NCBI RefSeq assembly: GCF_017114995.1
Contig: NZ_JABXKL010000079.1
Coordinates: forward strand, 1-64,000
Length of the DNA: 64,000 nucleotides
DNA from: Nostoc sp. NMS9
Lineage (GTDB): Bacteria > Cyanobacteriota > Cyanobacteriia > Cyanobacteriales > Nostocaceae
Direction: 5' to 3'
The notes below the pieces were generated by a model. That model searched no databases. It was not told where the DNA came from and saw nothing but the letters and a program-made list of their open reading frames with translations. Both the position numbers and the translations under genes were made by a program. Positions 8,262 to 16,664 of this stretch are shown here, one piece after another; within the stretch, counting starts at the first letter, position 1; each line of letters opens with the position of its first letter.

Positions 8262-8480
8262 TTATTTATAAACACCCTCTAAAGCTGCATCATCACCATG
8301 TATTTGGTCTAACAAGCCTTTGTAAATTACGATTTTGTTTAACTCACCAGCGTAGGCATTGATATTATATTCATCAGTGATTTTTAATCCGACCTCACCA
8401 AATCGCGTTGCTCCCCCAGTTAACTTGAAAATTGAGCGATTGTATTTAGATAGAGAGTTCTTTTGTGTCCCAGTAATTCG
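8262..8480 (-). pseudogene. Unidentified gene fragment
   Basis: A 72-codon minus-strand frame bounded by stops, without a usable start codon, reading for example FKLTGGATRFGEVGLKITD, then YAGELNKIVIYKGLLDQIHG. Composition looks protein-like, but I do not recognise the family. It sits between the truncated IS5 transposase and a group II intron end, so it is probably the tail of a gene cut by mobile-element activity. Confidence 0.35.
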
Positions 8481-8577
8481 TTAGTTGCAAGCTTTGGATA
8501 TCCCATTTGAAATGCCAGCTATTATTCGAGGCAAATATGGAGGAACTAGACAGTTAATTAGAGGTTGCCACTGATGG

Positions 8578-8700
8578 TAGTCTGAAGTCCCATACTGACA
8601 AAGTGAAACACATTGAGTAGCCGTGTGCCGGGAAACTGGCAAGCACGGTTTCGGATGGGAGGGGTGGAACAGTAATGTTCCCCTCGACCCTCAAAAACCT
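8578..8700 (+). mobile_element. Group II intron 3' end (domains V-VI), remnant
   Basis: The segment GCCGTGTGCCGGGAAACTGG continuing into CAAGCACGGTT (about 8620-8651) folds as GCCGTG/CACGGT plus an inner TGCC/GGCA stem and closely matches the highly conserved domain V of bacterial group II introns. It is followed by a GAGGGG...CCCCTC hairpin (about 8660-8685, domain VI-like) and the CCTCGACCCTC end typical of intron 3' termini. No intact reverse transcriptase/maturase gene lies upstream, so only the 3' end is present. Confidence 0.6.
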
Positions 8701-8711
8701 GCAAGATGGTC

Positions 8712-8773
8712 TGGAAAGCCTTACTATATCTAACTTTCAGCGATTTACACTTCCATCGTTATAAGGCTTTCCA
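8712..8773. repeat. Short element with perfect 12-bp inverted repeats
   Basis: TGGAAAGCCTTA (8712-8723) and TAAGGCTTTCCA (8762-8773) are perfect inverted repeats separated by 38 bases. May be a miniature transposon or a stem-loop downstream of the acylase gene; no coding capacity. Confidence 0.5.
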
Positions 8774-8839
8774 CACAGTGGACAAAATTTATACCTCAAG
8801 GACACCACCTACTTACCCCAGATTATTGAGCCGATACGC

Positions 8840-10963
8840 TCAGAATATTTTACGTTCTTCTAGATGGGCAAGAATATCTGAGCGATCGCGCCACACAGGA
8901 TGCAATTTTTTGTTGGCAAACATTTGTAACTGGTCGCTAATATGGGGCGATCCGGGTTGACTTGCATTACCATAGCTGGTGAGTGCCATTGCCCGTACAG
9001 GGTTGGAAAATTCAATTGCAGCTACATAAGAATCACCTGCAACGGCTTGGAACAGCCCATTTGCTTCAGGAGCAAAATCGAGTGCACGAAAAATTCCCAG
9101 ATTGCCATCCCCACCATTGGCAGATAAATCCAGATCACCCAACCGTAGCCGAAAAACCTTGCCCCACGGTACATCAAGCGCCCCATAAGTCTTTTCTACC
9201 TGGGCTGCGACTGCTTCGAGAGTTGCAACTGCACTTTCAGGATTAGCTAAACCATCGGGTGTGGTGCGTGGAGAATTTTCATTCCACGGTTTACTAAACC
9301 CCTTATCCTTATCTAAGTGCATCTGTTGTACCCAAAAGGCAAATAATACGGCTCCGCGACTATCTGCATTGGCTTGCCGATCCCAGGCTTCTAAGACGTT
9401 AGCTGCTTGCTGCCCTAAATCCTTACCATACTTGCGTGCAGCCGGAATTAAATCATCCAAAATCCGATCAGCCAGTTCCATGCGGGTAGAGTGCTTGTCT
9501 GCAACCATTTCATCAAAGGAGATTTTGTCATCCTCAACCAACATCCTTACAGAACGTTGGGAGCGGAAATCCATGAAACGAGGTGCCATGTAAGGCGGGT
9601 AATCATCTGCTTTAATGGCGGCTGGAAATGTAGTTGTCCAAGGTGGGTCATTTGTATTTTGCAACCAGCCACTCTTAGGGTCAACTATGCGCGGTAAATC
9701 TTGGTAAGGATGAATTTTTGTCCACAAGGTTTTAGATGTATTTCCTGGAATTATGCCTTGCCAATATTTAAAGTCACCAAAGGAGCGTACCGGAACTTGA
9801 CCGTTGAATAGGTGCATAATATGCCCTTCTCTATCCGCATACATCACCGTAAACATTGGCAATTGCAAGCGCTTGAGTACTGTTTGAAACTGGGTAAGGT
9901 TTTTTGCTCGTGCCATATCCCACCACTCCTGGAGTACACCTGGTCGGTCAAGACCTGCAACTCTCAGCGCCACGGCTTTATCATTTTTCTCGACGATCAC
10001 AGGTCCGTGGACAGAACTTTTCACTACTAATGGTTGCTCTTGCAAGGAGCCATCTTTCTGCTTCACCTTTAAGGAAAGAGTTTTGGAAAGGAAGTTACGA
10101 ACTTTGTCATCAAAGCGGTATCCATTACCTGCCAGTGTGAGTTCATAAACATCCCAACCATCATAGGTGTTAACGGTGTGAGTCCAACCTAAGTTGTTGT
10201 TAAATGCGATCGCTAATACGGGAATACCTACAAGTGTTGCCCCATAAGCATCAATTCCTGGTGCAGTGATTTGGGCTTCATACCACAAAAATAAATCTGA
10301 CCAAGGTAGGTGTGGATTTGCCAAAAGCATTGCCTTACCACTGGCAGAATGAGTTGGTGCGATCGCCCAACCATTAGATCCTGCTTGCAATTTTTGTTTG
10401 CTTAAGCCTAATACTTCCTCCGGATTGACCACAAAGGTGAAATTGAGTACCCGATGTAAGTGAGCCATGACATCTTCTGCCTTGACTGGTAGCACCGCCT
10501 CAACTTCATCATTAATCAAGTTAGGATTTTGGGAAGCATAAGCATTGATCCCAGTAGCAAAAGCATCGAGATAACTGCGAAAAGTTGGACTCTGTGCCTT
10601 GTACCAAGAACGAGCACGTTCTGGTACTCCCATAGTCTGTACCCAACGATCTGACTCTAGGTATTTCTCTCCCCAATATTCAGCCGCGCGTCCCCGTGCT
10701 TGACCATAGAGACGCAAAAGCAAATCTCCATGACTTTGCATTTGTGCCCAACCAAAGGCATAAAATGCACTCTGGTCATCTTTTCCGTAGATGTGCGGCA
10801 CACCATAGCTATCCCATAATATCTCTGTGGATTTTGTTGGTACCGCTATAGTGTGGCTGCCTACAAACAAAACCAGTATCAAACTGAGTATTAAGGGTAA
10901 AAGGCGTTTTGATTTTCTTTTGTAAACCCTGAGTAAAATATCAATCCTCATTAACACCACCAT
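8840..10963 (-). CDS. Ntn-hydrolase penicillin/AHL acylase family protein
   Basis: A 707-residue exported amidase of the penicillin G acylase family (includes PvdQ, QuiP and cyanobacterial AHL acylases). An N-terminal hydrophobic segment (about residues 20-42) ends the signal peptide. The alpha chain follows, with DSYGVPHIYG and FGWAQMQSHGDLL, then the autoprocessing site with nucleophile Ser196 in AGSNGWAIAP, which would become the beta-chain N-terminus. Later motifs ANPHLPWSDLF, NNLGWTHTVNTYD and YADREGHI fit the family, and the length is normal. Substrates could be acyl-homoserine lactones, acyl peptides or a lipidated precursor. It is on the same strand as the biosynthetic cluster but separated from it by a 750-bp transposase graveyard, so membership is uncertain. 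Confidence 0.85.
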   Translation of the reverse strand: MVVLMRIDILLRVYKRKSKRLLPLILSLILVLFVGSHTIAVPTKSTEILWDSYGVPHIYGKDDQSAFYAFGWAQMQSHGDLLLRLYGQARGRAAEYWGEKYLESDRWVQTMGVPERARSWYKAQSPTFRSYLDAFATGINAYASQNPNLINDEVEAVLPVKAEDVMAHLHRVLNFTFVVNPEEVLGLSKQKLQAGSNGWAIAPTHSASGKAMLLANPHLPWSDLFLWYEAQITAPGIDAYGATLVGIPVLAIAFNNNLGWTHTVNTYDGWDVYELTLAGNGYRFDDKVRNFLSKTLSLKVKQKDGSLQEQPLVVKSSVHGPVIVEKNDKAVALRVAGLDRPGVLQEWWDMARAKNLTQFQTVLKRLQLPMFTVMYADREGHIMHLFNGQVPVRSFGDFKYWQGIIPGNTSKTLWTKIHPYQDLPRIVDPKSGWLQNTNDPPWTTTFPAAIKADDYPPYMAPRFMDFRSQRSVRMLVEDDKISFDEMVADKHSTRMELADRILDDLIPAARKYGKDLGQQAANVLEAWDRQANADSRGAVLFAFWVQQMHLDKDKGFSKPWNENSPRTTPDGLANPESAVATLEAVAAQVEKTYGALDVPWGKVFRLRLGDLDLSANGGDGNLGIFRALDFAPEANGLFQAVAGDSYVAAIEFSNPVRAMALTSYGNASQPGSPHISDQLQMFANKKLHPVWRDRSDILAHLEERKIF

Positions 10964-11102
10964 CTACAGATATTACGCCTGGTTACTGAAACAGCTATTG
11001 ATCAGTCAGGGAAATGGCACTAAGAAAAGCCCAAAAGTTTATCTAACGATACAACTTTGTTGACAAATAATATCAAAGCTAAAACGGTATCTTTATTCTT
11101 TG

Positions 11103-11249
11103 GATGAGCAGATACCAGAACCGAAAGGCAGAAGCAATCCTCGTGTCGTGAAAAAAACTAGAGCCAAATTCCCCTTCAAGAAACCAATACACAGAGGGCA
11201 AGGAGCTAAATTAGAAACGCTCACTTTTTCTATACTCAATACTGCTTAG
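11103..11249 (+). pseudogene. IS4-type transposase C-terminal remnant
   Basis: A 48-codon frame ending in TAG reads PEPKGRSNPRVVKKTRAKF followed by PFKKPIHRG. The R-S-N/Y-P-R-V-V-K-x-K-x-x-x-F-x-x-K pattern is the usual C-terminus of many IS4-type DDE transposases. The catalytic domain is missing. Confidence 0.55.
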
Positions 11250-11267
11250 AGCTTAACCGAAGTGTAT

Positions 11268-11620
11268 TGCATCCATACTCACACCCCAGATTGTACAAAA
11301 GATAAAACTGGCGTTCGAGGCTTAACTTTGCGTCCTCAAGAATTGCACGAAGCTCTAAGTGAAGCAAAATCCCGCCAACAAACGCCTGAATTTAAAGAGT
11401 AGTACGCAAAACGATCTGGTGTTGAAGGAACTATTTCTCAAGCCACAAGAGCATTTGGGTTACATTGATGCCGTTATCGGGGTTTTGAAAAAACTAGGCT
11501 ACAACATATCATCACGGCTGCTGCCATTAATTTGGTTAGGGTTTAGCAGTGGTAGACCGAAGCTAATAATTTTGGCAAGAGTATTTCTCGCTTCGCAGCA
11601 ATAGCCGTCTAAATTTGACC
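11268..11620 (+). pseudogene. IS1182-family transposase C-terminal remnant
   Basis: The plus-strand frame reads DCTKDKTGVRGLTLRPQELH, an internal stop after QQTPEFKE, then RSGVEGTISQATRAFG; a frame change later gives RYRGFEKTRLQHIITAAAIN and LVRV. These match in order the C-terminal third of IS1182 transposases (LTLRPQ, GVEGTLSQ, RYRGxxKTxLQHxxTAAAxN). Stops and frameshifts make it dead. Together with the IS4 remnant it fills the gap between the acylase gene and the methyltransferase gene. Confidence 0.72.
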
Positions 11621-11710
11621 TCAAAGAATTCGCCAACAAAGTCATTTGCATCGCGAATTATTTTTCCTTTCTTTGGTCTTCTTGCCAAATTGGGATGTCC
11701 CCCTGAACGG

Positions 11711-12748
11711 TTACAGTTTAACTCCTTCAAATAGACTAAATTGAGAATTTTTTATTGGGATAATTTTAGTGAGTTTGAATCCAGCAGATTTAAACAAGTC
11801 TTTGAACTCTGTTTCAGTACGCTCTCGCCCACGAGAGCATACTACCAACATATGAACATCTTCGAGCTTGACATTAGAGAATTCATTTCCAGAAGGCATT
11901 ATGCATTCTATCACTAACAATCGCCCTTGTTCTTTCATGGCTTGATGACAGCGCTTAAGAATGTTGATCGCTTGTTCATCATCCCACATGTGAAGAACTT
12001 CCCTGAGTAAATAAGCGTCTCCACCTTGTGGTACACCCTCAAAAAAGCTACCTCCTATGAGTTGACAGCGATTATGCACAGATGCTGGTTCACCTAAATT
12101 CTTAACTCTATCAATTGATTTTGGAAGATCGAATAACACACCTGTGATAGTGGGGTTACCTTCGAGGATAGCAGTAAGCAAGCTACCCGTACCACCACCA
12201 ATATCAACCAGCTTGCCTATTGACGAAAAATCATAAGCCTCCAAGTATGGAGCATATAGCTCTAGTGACGGATTACTAGCATATTTATGAAACATTTCTC
12301 CTGCAACAGGATTTTGCTCATAATACTGAAATAAATCTACGCCATACAAATGCTCAAAGGCGCTTTCCCCAGTCTGTACGCTATACATCAAATTTTCCCA
12401 GGGTTTATAGTAAAACTCCTCGCCTCGGAGGATTGCATCCTTACGCACTGAACCCGGAACATCGCTCTGCAAGCAATCTGCTTGTGGAGTTAGTTCAAAG
12501 CATCGGGGTTGTGTCTCAGCAAAAATTCCAAAACCCGCAAGAGATCGCAACACTCGATAAAGAGAATCGCTATGGGTATTTGTTGCAGAAGCTAAATCAT
12601 CGCAGTGCTGAGAACCATCTTTGAGCAAATCAGCAATGCCAAGTTTTGCAACAACATAGATCATCCGTGAAATCCAGTAAGCATATACCAACTCTCCTGT
12701 AGTTAATGAAAGCTCAATCTTGCTAGGCTTAGAGTTTAATAAAACCAC
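11711..12748 (-). CDS. SAM-dependent O-methyltransferase, COMT/acetylserotonin-OMT type
   Basis: About 345 residues. N-terminal dimerization/winged-helix part (LTTGELVYAYWISRMIYVV, DSLYRVLRSLAGFGIF) is followed by the Rossmann domain with SAM motif LVDIGGGTGSLL, FDLPKSI, and LLREVLHMWDDEQA containing the catalytic-region His. This is the plant COMT/bacterial small-molecule OMT fold, a different family from FkbG. The start is placed at GTG 12748 because GGGAG lies seven bases upstream; an upstream in-frame TTG at 12796 lacks a ribosome site. Last gene of the cluster; it probably methylates a hydroxyl of the product or extender-derived oxygen (inference). Confidence 0.82.
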   Translation of the reverse strand: MVLLNSKPSKIELSLTTGELVYAYWISRMIYVVAKLGIADLLKDGSQHCDDLASATNTHSDSLYRVLRSLAGFGIFAETQPRCFELTPQADCLQSDVPGSVRKDAILRGEEFYYKPWENLMYSVQTGESAFEHLYGVDLFQYYEQNPVAGEMFHKYASNPSLELYAPYLEAYDFSSIGKLVDIGGGTGSLLTAILEGNPTITGVLFDLPKSIDRVKNLGEPASVHNRCQLIGGSFFEGVPQGGDAYLLREVLHMWDDEQAINILKRCHQAMKEQGRLLVIECIMPSGNEFSNVKLEDVHMLVVCSRGRERTETEFKDLFKSAGFKLTKIIPIKNSQFSLFEGVKL

Positions 12749-12853
12749 GATTTTTCTCCCTTTTCCTTGAGTATTAGTAGTTTGAAAGCATTGCAATTGA
12801 AGAATCTACCTTGGTTTCGAGTATTCAGTGGAATATAAGACCAAGAGATAGCT

Positions 12854-13732
12854 TCAATTTTGATTTTTTAACTTCCAATTTTCTAGTATCCTTGCATCAA
12901 AACTTCGATCAGATAGAAATTTTTTAAGTATCAAACTAAGCATTAAAGAAGTTTGATGCTTAGATAAGAAATAACGTGTTTTGGGTTTGCTAGCTTCCAA
13001 AGCCTCTAGAATTGTATCTGCAACTTGTTCAGGTTGCATTCCTGTGCGATTTGATCTAATCAAACCCTCTACAAAAAATTTGTATGCATCACCATACATA
13101 GCTTTAGCTTCAGATGACATATTGGCAAAGTTTTTCTGAAAGCTTTCTTCAACTTTATCTGGTGCTGCTGAAGCAATTGATCCCGGTTCAACCAAAATTA
13201 CTTCAATACCCCAAGGATCTAATTCCATTCTTAAAGCATCTGTAAATGCCTCCAATGCAAACTTGGAAGCACACAAGGAAGAGATAAATGGCGAGGAAAT
13301 TTTCCCACCGACTGAACCAATATTAACTATCCGACCTTTAGCTTTTCTAATTAATGGCAAAAATGCCTGTGTAACCGCTATTTGCCCAAAGACATTGACT
13401 TCAAATTGCCATCTCAGGTCTTCAATGGCAACGTACTCTACTGGCCCATCCAGTAACAGACCTGCATTATTTACTAATCCAATCAATCCTTCATTATCAA
13501 CAGCTTTTGATACAATGTCTGCGGCAAATTTAATTTCTTCTGTTTTGGTAACATCCATTAAGATTGTTGTCAAATTCTCAGATGCATTACGCTTAAGTGA
13601 TTCAGCATCTTTTTCTTTACGAACTGCTGCAAAGACACGATATCCTTTTTTGTCAAGTAGGAGCGCTGTTGCTTGACCAACGCCTGTAGACGTCCCTGTA
13701 ATCAAGACAGCACCTTTTTGATTATCAACCAT
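12854..13732 (-). CDS. Short-chain dehydrogenase/reductase lacking the catalytic Tyr
   Basis: A 292-residue classical SDR fold. The cofactor motif ITGTSTGVGQA, the NNAG motif (LVNNAGLLLDGP) and the Ser of VNIGSVGGKIS are intact, but the active-site YxxxK reads SLCASK, with Leu where Tyr is expected; Lys is kept. The TTG codon differs from TAT/TAC at two or more positions, so a simple sequencing slip is unlikely. Most SDRs need this Tyr, so the protein may be a binding or structural relative or use another acid. It lies in the tailoring block between the MATE exporter and the methyltransferase, same strand. Confidence 0.82.
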   Translation of the reverse strand: MVDNQKGAVLITGTSTGVGQATALLLDKKGYRVFAAVRKEKDAESLKRNASENLTTILMDVTKTEEIKFAADIVSKAVDNEGLIGLVNNAGLLLDGPVEYVAIEDLRWQFEVNVFGQIAVTQAFLPLIRKAKGRIVNIGSVGGKISSPFISSLCASKFALEAFTDALRMELDPWGIEVILVEPGSIASAAPDKVEESFQKNFANMSSEAKAMYGDAYKFFVEGLIRSNRTGMQPEQVADTILEALEASKPKTRYFLSKHQTSLMLSLILKKFLSDRSFDARILENWKLKNQN

Positions 13733-13791
13733 TTTTTAACCCTTATGTTCAACAGAAATTAATTTGCGATTCCAATCTGAATAAGTTGTTT

Positions 13792-15195
13792 TTAACCTGT
13801 CATTTTTTCAACTTCCATTTTTTCTAAAGACTTAAATTCTTTCACAGTCAATAATATAACAATTAAGACAAATAAAATATTAGTAGCTATTATTCCGTAG
13901 TAAATACCATTTACACCTAGTAGTCTAGAGAATAAAAACACTAATGGAACGAAGATAAGTAGACTCTTGAAAAGGAGTACTGCTGCAACTATTTTTTCTT
14001 TCCCTGTATATAAAAATAGATTCCCAGTAAATCCAATAAAAGGCATAATTGGTATTAATAAATTGAGAATTTGAAAGTTAAATAAATCATTTTGAGTAAA
14101 ATTAACATCTGGCAGTAGTAAGTTTAGAAATGTTTTTGGTAATAATTGTAGAGGTAACCAAAGTAATGTCAGTGTAGTAATTGCACCACTAATAAAAATC
14201 AAATAAGCTTTCTTAAGTCTTTTATAATTTCTAGCTCCATAATTTATACCGATTACAGGTTGTAAGCCAATTATGAAGCCACTTAAAGGAAGAAATGCTA
14301 ATGAACTCAATCTTTCTGTTGCTCCAAAAAAAGCTATATCTTGATCTGTTCCATAAATAGATATTGATTTAAAAATTACAAAGTCCTGAACTAAACTTGT
14401 AACTGGAACTAGTATTAGTGATAGACCGATTGACAAAATACTAGGAAGTAAATCTATCGCTAGTGCAAACTTTTTATAATTAACTGGAAAAGAACTTTTA
14501 CCAGAGAAGAAGTAAGTTAAGTTGAGAATACTATAAATAACCATCGCAAAAACTGTAGAAAGAGCTAATCCTCGAATTCCCCAGTGTAGAATAGCAGTAA
14601 AGATATAATTTAATATAATATCACTTGCAGCAAAAATTCCAGCAGATATCATAGCAAATTTGACTTGCCCTTCTGATTTAATAATTTGACTACAAGATAT
14701 TGCCAGCATGAAAAATAGTGAACCTAGTATATAAGTCTTAAAATAGTCTGCTCCAGCAGAAGCAAGCTCACCTCTTGCTCCCATAAACATGATTAATTGT
14801 TCACCAAAACTATAGCCAATGATTGTAATGAAAGAAGCCATAATAATAATTACTACTATTAAGTTTCCAAATATTTTCGACTGATTTTTAATATCTCCAG
14901 AACCAATAGCTCGACTAAGAAGAGAAGCAGAACCTACTCCAATGATTTCAGCAAATCCACCAATAATAAAAGTAAGTGGTGCAGCAATAGATATAGCAGC
15001 AACAGCAGTTGTACTAATATATTGACCTGCAAAGAAAGCATTAATAAAACTGTTCAAGCCACTTACTAGCATTCCTAACATACCAGGTATTACTAACTTG
15101 AACATCAATTTAATCAGATTGCCTTGGAGAATCTCATTCGTCATTTGAGATTGTTTTTGTGAAGTCATTTTTAGGTTCTCGGCTTGTTTGTTCAC
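13792..15195 (-). CDS. MATE-family multidrug/metabolite efflux protein
   Basis: A 467-residue integral membrane protein with about twelve hydrophobic helices and the MATE-type repeats (LGMLVSGLNSFINAFF near the N-terminus, GSASLLSRAIGSGD, and LPLSGFIIGLQPVIGINYGA after the midpoint). It would export a small product using an ion gradient. The GTG start at 15195 overlaps the TGA of the preceding gene by four bases, indicating translational coupling; an internal ATG at 15168 is the alternative. Its place among the tailoring genes makes it the likely exporter of the cluster product. Confidence 0.85.
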   Translation of the reverse strand: MNKQAENLKMTSQKQSQMTNEILQGNLIKLMFKLVIPGMLGMLVSGLNSFINAFFAGQYISTTAVAAISIAAPLTFIIGGFAEIIGVGSASLLSRAIGSGDIKNQSKIFGNLIVVIIIMASFITIIGYSFGEQLIMFMGARGELASAGADYFKTYILGSLFFMLAISCSQIIKSEGQVKFAMISAGIFAASDIILNYIFTAILHWGIRGLALSTVFAMVIYSILNLTYFFSGKSSFPVNYKKFALAIDLLPSILSIGLSLILVPVTSLVQDFVIFKSISIYGTDQDIAFFGATERLSSLAFLPLSGFIIGLQPVIGINYGARNYKRLKKAYLIFISGAITTLTLLWLPLQLLPKTFLNLLLPDVNFTQNDLFNFQILNLLIPIMPFIGFTGNLFLYTGKEKIVAAVLLFKSLLIFVPLVFLFSRLLGVNGIYYGIIATNILFVLIVILLTVKEFKSLEKMEVEKMTG

Positions 15196-16223
15196 TGAAT
15201 CTTGACTAGATGGCTAACGTGATACTGCTTTACTGGTTTTAACTCCATTTGTTTTGCTGAATTCAATGCACTCATGACTTCACTGCTAACTTCTACTCTG
15301 GCTTCATAAACACCTGATATACTTCCATCTGGAACTGCATAATCAATACGTACTTCAGCCCAATCAGCATTTTCTTCTTGCTCACCTTCTTGAATAGCAA
15401 CTACTTTGCCAGCTTTTAAATAGTTGAGCCAAGTCCAACCTAACTGCATCCAAATTTCGCGCTCGGCAATTTGCTCAAATTTGGTTAAACCCGCCCATCC
15501 CCGATAAAATTGACGCAAGTCAGAGACTGAGCCATGTTTGTTTACCAGTAAGTCAAGGACTTCTGGTTCCAAATGTCCCCATAAGCATCCTTGAGGTAAA
15601 TCAACTAGGGTAGGAGCAAACTGATGACCACCAAAATGAGTTGTTTGCCAGACTCGTAATTTTCCATTGGAAATGGGCGCGTATTCCTTGCGTAATCGAC
15701 GATATATAGGAGTCCCGAATCTGCCACAGGCAAGGTCAACTTGAGCATGGGTGCAAACCATCAGTTCACGGATGTGATTGCTTTGTTGCTGATACTCCTG
15801 AAACTTTGATAAATCATTGGGCTGTTGCATTAACTGCTTGAGTATTGTCGTAACCAAAGCAGTTACTTGCTCATCTGGAACGACAAACTCCTGTTTCTCA
15901 AACTTAGAAAACAGCTTTGCAGGACGATAGTAGTATAGGACGCGGGTAAAGCCAGGGTAAGAGTACTCGCGGTCAGGAGCCATCAACATTGGTCTCAGGT
16001 TGACCCCATCTTTGACAATTAACTCTTGGAACAAACCTATCAATGGCTTAATTGTGGGATTTTCCTGAAAGAGGTCTTGAGACCAAGGTTGTGGAATTTC
16101 CATAATCAACCAATGGTCGCAAGTACCTGCTGTACCAATTGGGTCTTCTTTGTTGGTTTTGGAAACTACGGAGCAAAAACGACAATCTGTCAGGGAAAGT
16201 AGATTCATCTGTTGATTTTGCAA
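15192..16223 (-). CDS. Sucrase/ferredoxin-like (thioredoxin-fold) protein
   Basis: 343 residues of the Suc_Fer-like family. The N-terminal part has DCRFCSVVS and GTAGTCDHWLIME; the thioredoxin-like domain (about residues 155-215) has MVCTHAQVDLACGRFG and VWQTTHFGGHQFAPT, with Cys/His residues that could hold a [2Fe-2S] cluster. A TTG start at 16223 is used because AGGAGGGG lies six bases upstream; an ATG at 16208 gives a five-residue shorter protein without such a site. It overlaps the MATE gene by four bases. Function is not established; redox handling of iron or the product is an inference from fold and the siderophore-uptake gene in the cluster. Confidence 0.7.
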   Translation of the reverse strand: MQNQQMNLLSLTDCRFCSVVSKTNKEDPIGTAGTCDHWLIMEIPQPWSQDLFQENPTIKPLIGLFQELIVKDGVNLRPMLMAPDREYSYPGFTRVLYYYRPAKLFSKFEKQEFVVPDEQVTALVTTILKQLMQQPNDLSKFQEYQQQSNHIRELMVCTHAQVDLACGRFGTPIYRRLRKEYAPISNGKLRVWQTTHFGGHQFAPTLVDLPQGCLWGHLEPEVLDLLVNKHGSVSDLRQFYRGWAGLTKFEQIAEREIWMQLGWTWLNYLKAGKVVAIQEGEQEENADWAEVRIDYAVPDGSISGVYEARVEVSSEVMSALNSAKQMELKPVKQYHVSHLVKIQ

Positions 16224-16423
16224 TTCAAACCCCTCCTGAAAAAAAGCTGTGAGGCGGCAGGGTTCTTAAACCCAAGCACTTAGAATTCATCATTCATCAT
16301 TCCAGATAAATTAATCATTGAATCAAACTCAATCTATTTCTTAATCATGTCATAATCTCTTTGGGAAACGACCATAATCAAGAGTTTTATAAAAATACTG
16401 AGGTGGCATTAATAACTGACTTT

Positions 16424-16603
16424 TTATGAAAAAGCTTTCATCTGGATTGGAGTTACCCCAAAATATCGAAAAAGAACAACTCCAGATGAATCGAGTAGAT
16501 CAATCTTTTCTGCTTTTCTAAAGCGGAAAAGATCTTCATAATCGTTACTATTATATACTATTTTTCCCGGTCTTCTTCCTAATAACTCGATTTTATGTTT
16601 CAT
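16424..16603 (-). CDS. Small hypothetical protein (59 aa)
   Basis: An ATG-to-TAA frame between the P450 and sucrase/ferredoxin-like genes on the same strand, reading MKHKIELLGRRPGKIVYNSN and ending TPIQMKAFS. Composition is protein-like with charged and aromatic residues, no membrane helix and no motif I know. No clear Shine-Dalgarno is present, so it may be chance. The rest of the 16224-16664 gap shows only AT-rich DNA and a short repeated TCATCAT stretch. Confidence 0.3.
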   Translation of the reverse strand: MKHKIELLGRRPGKIVYNSNDYEDLFRFRKAEKIDLLDSSGVVLFRYFGVTPIQMKAFS

Positions 16604-16664
16604 GGCTTTTATTTGATATTTTTTGCATTAAGATTGTAACTGCTTACCCTAAGACAAACGCATC

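Noticed and set aside
8440..8500. Integrase-like ELLGHKR string on the minus strand
   Set aside because: Only a few residues match the tyrosine recombinase motif and a stop follows within about 15 codons; too short to support.
9261..9593. Plus-strand 110-residue frame inside the acylase gene
   Set aside because: Antisense shadow of a well-conserved coding region, as are the other plus-strand frames between 8.9 and 10.2 kb.
11359..11604. Plus-strand 81-residue frame
   Set aside because: Wrong frame of the IS1182 C-terminal remnant; the homologous residues lie in the other frames.
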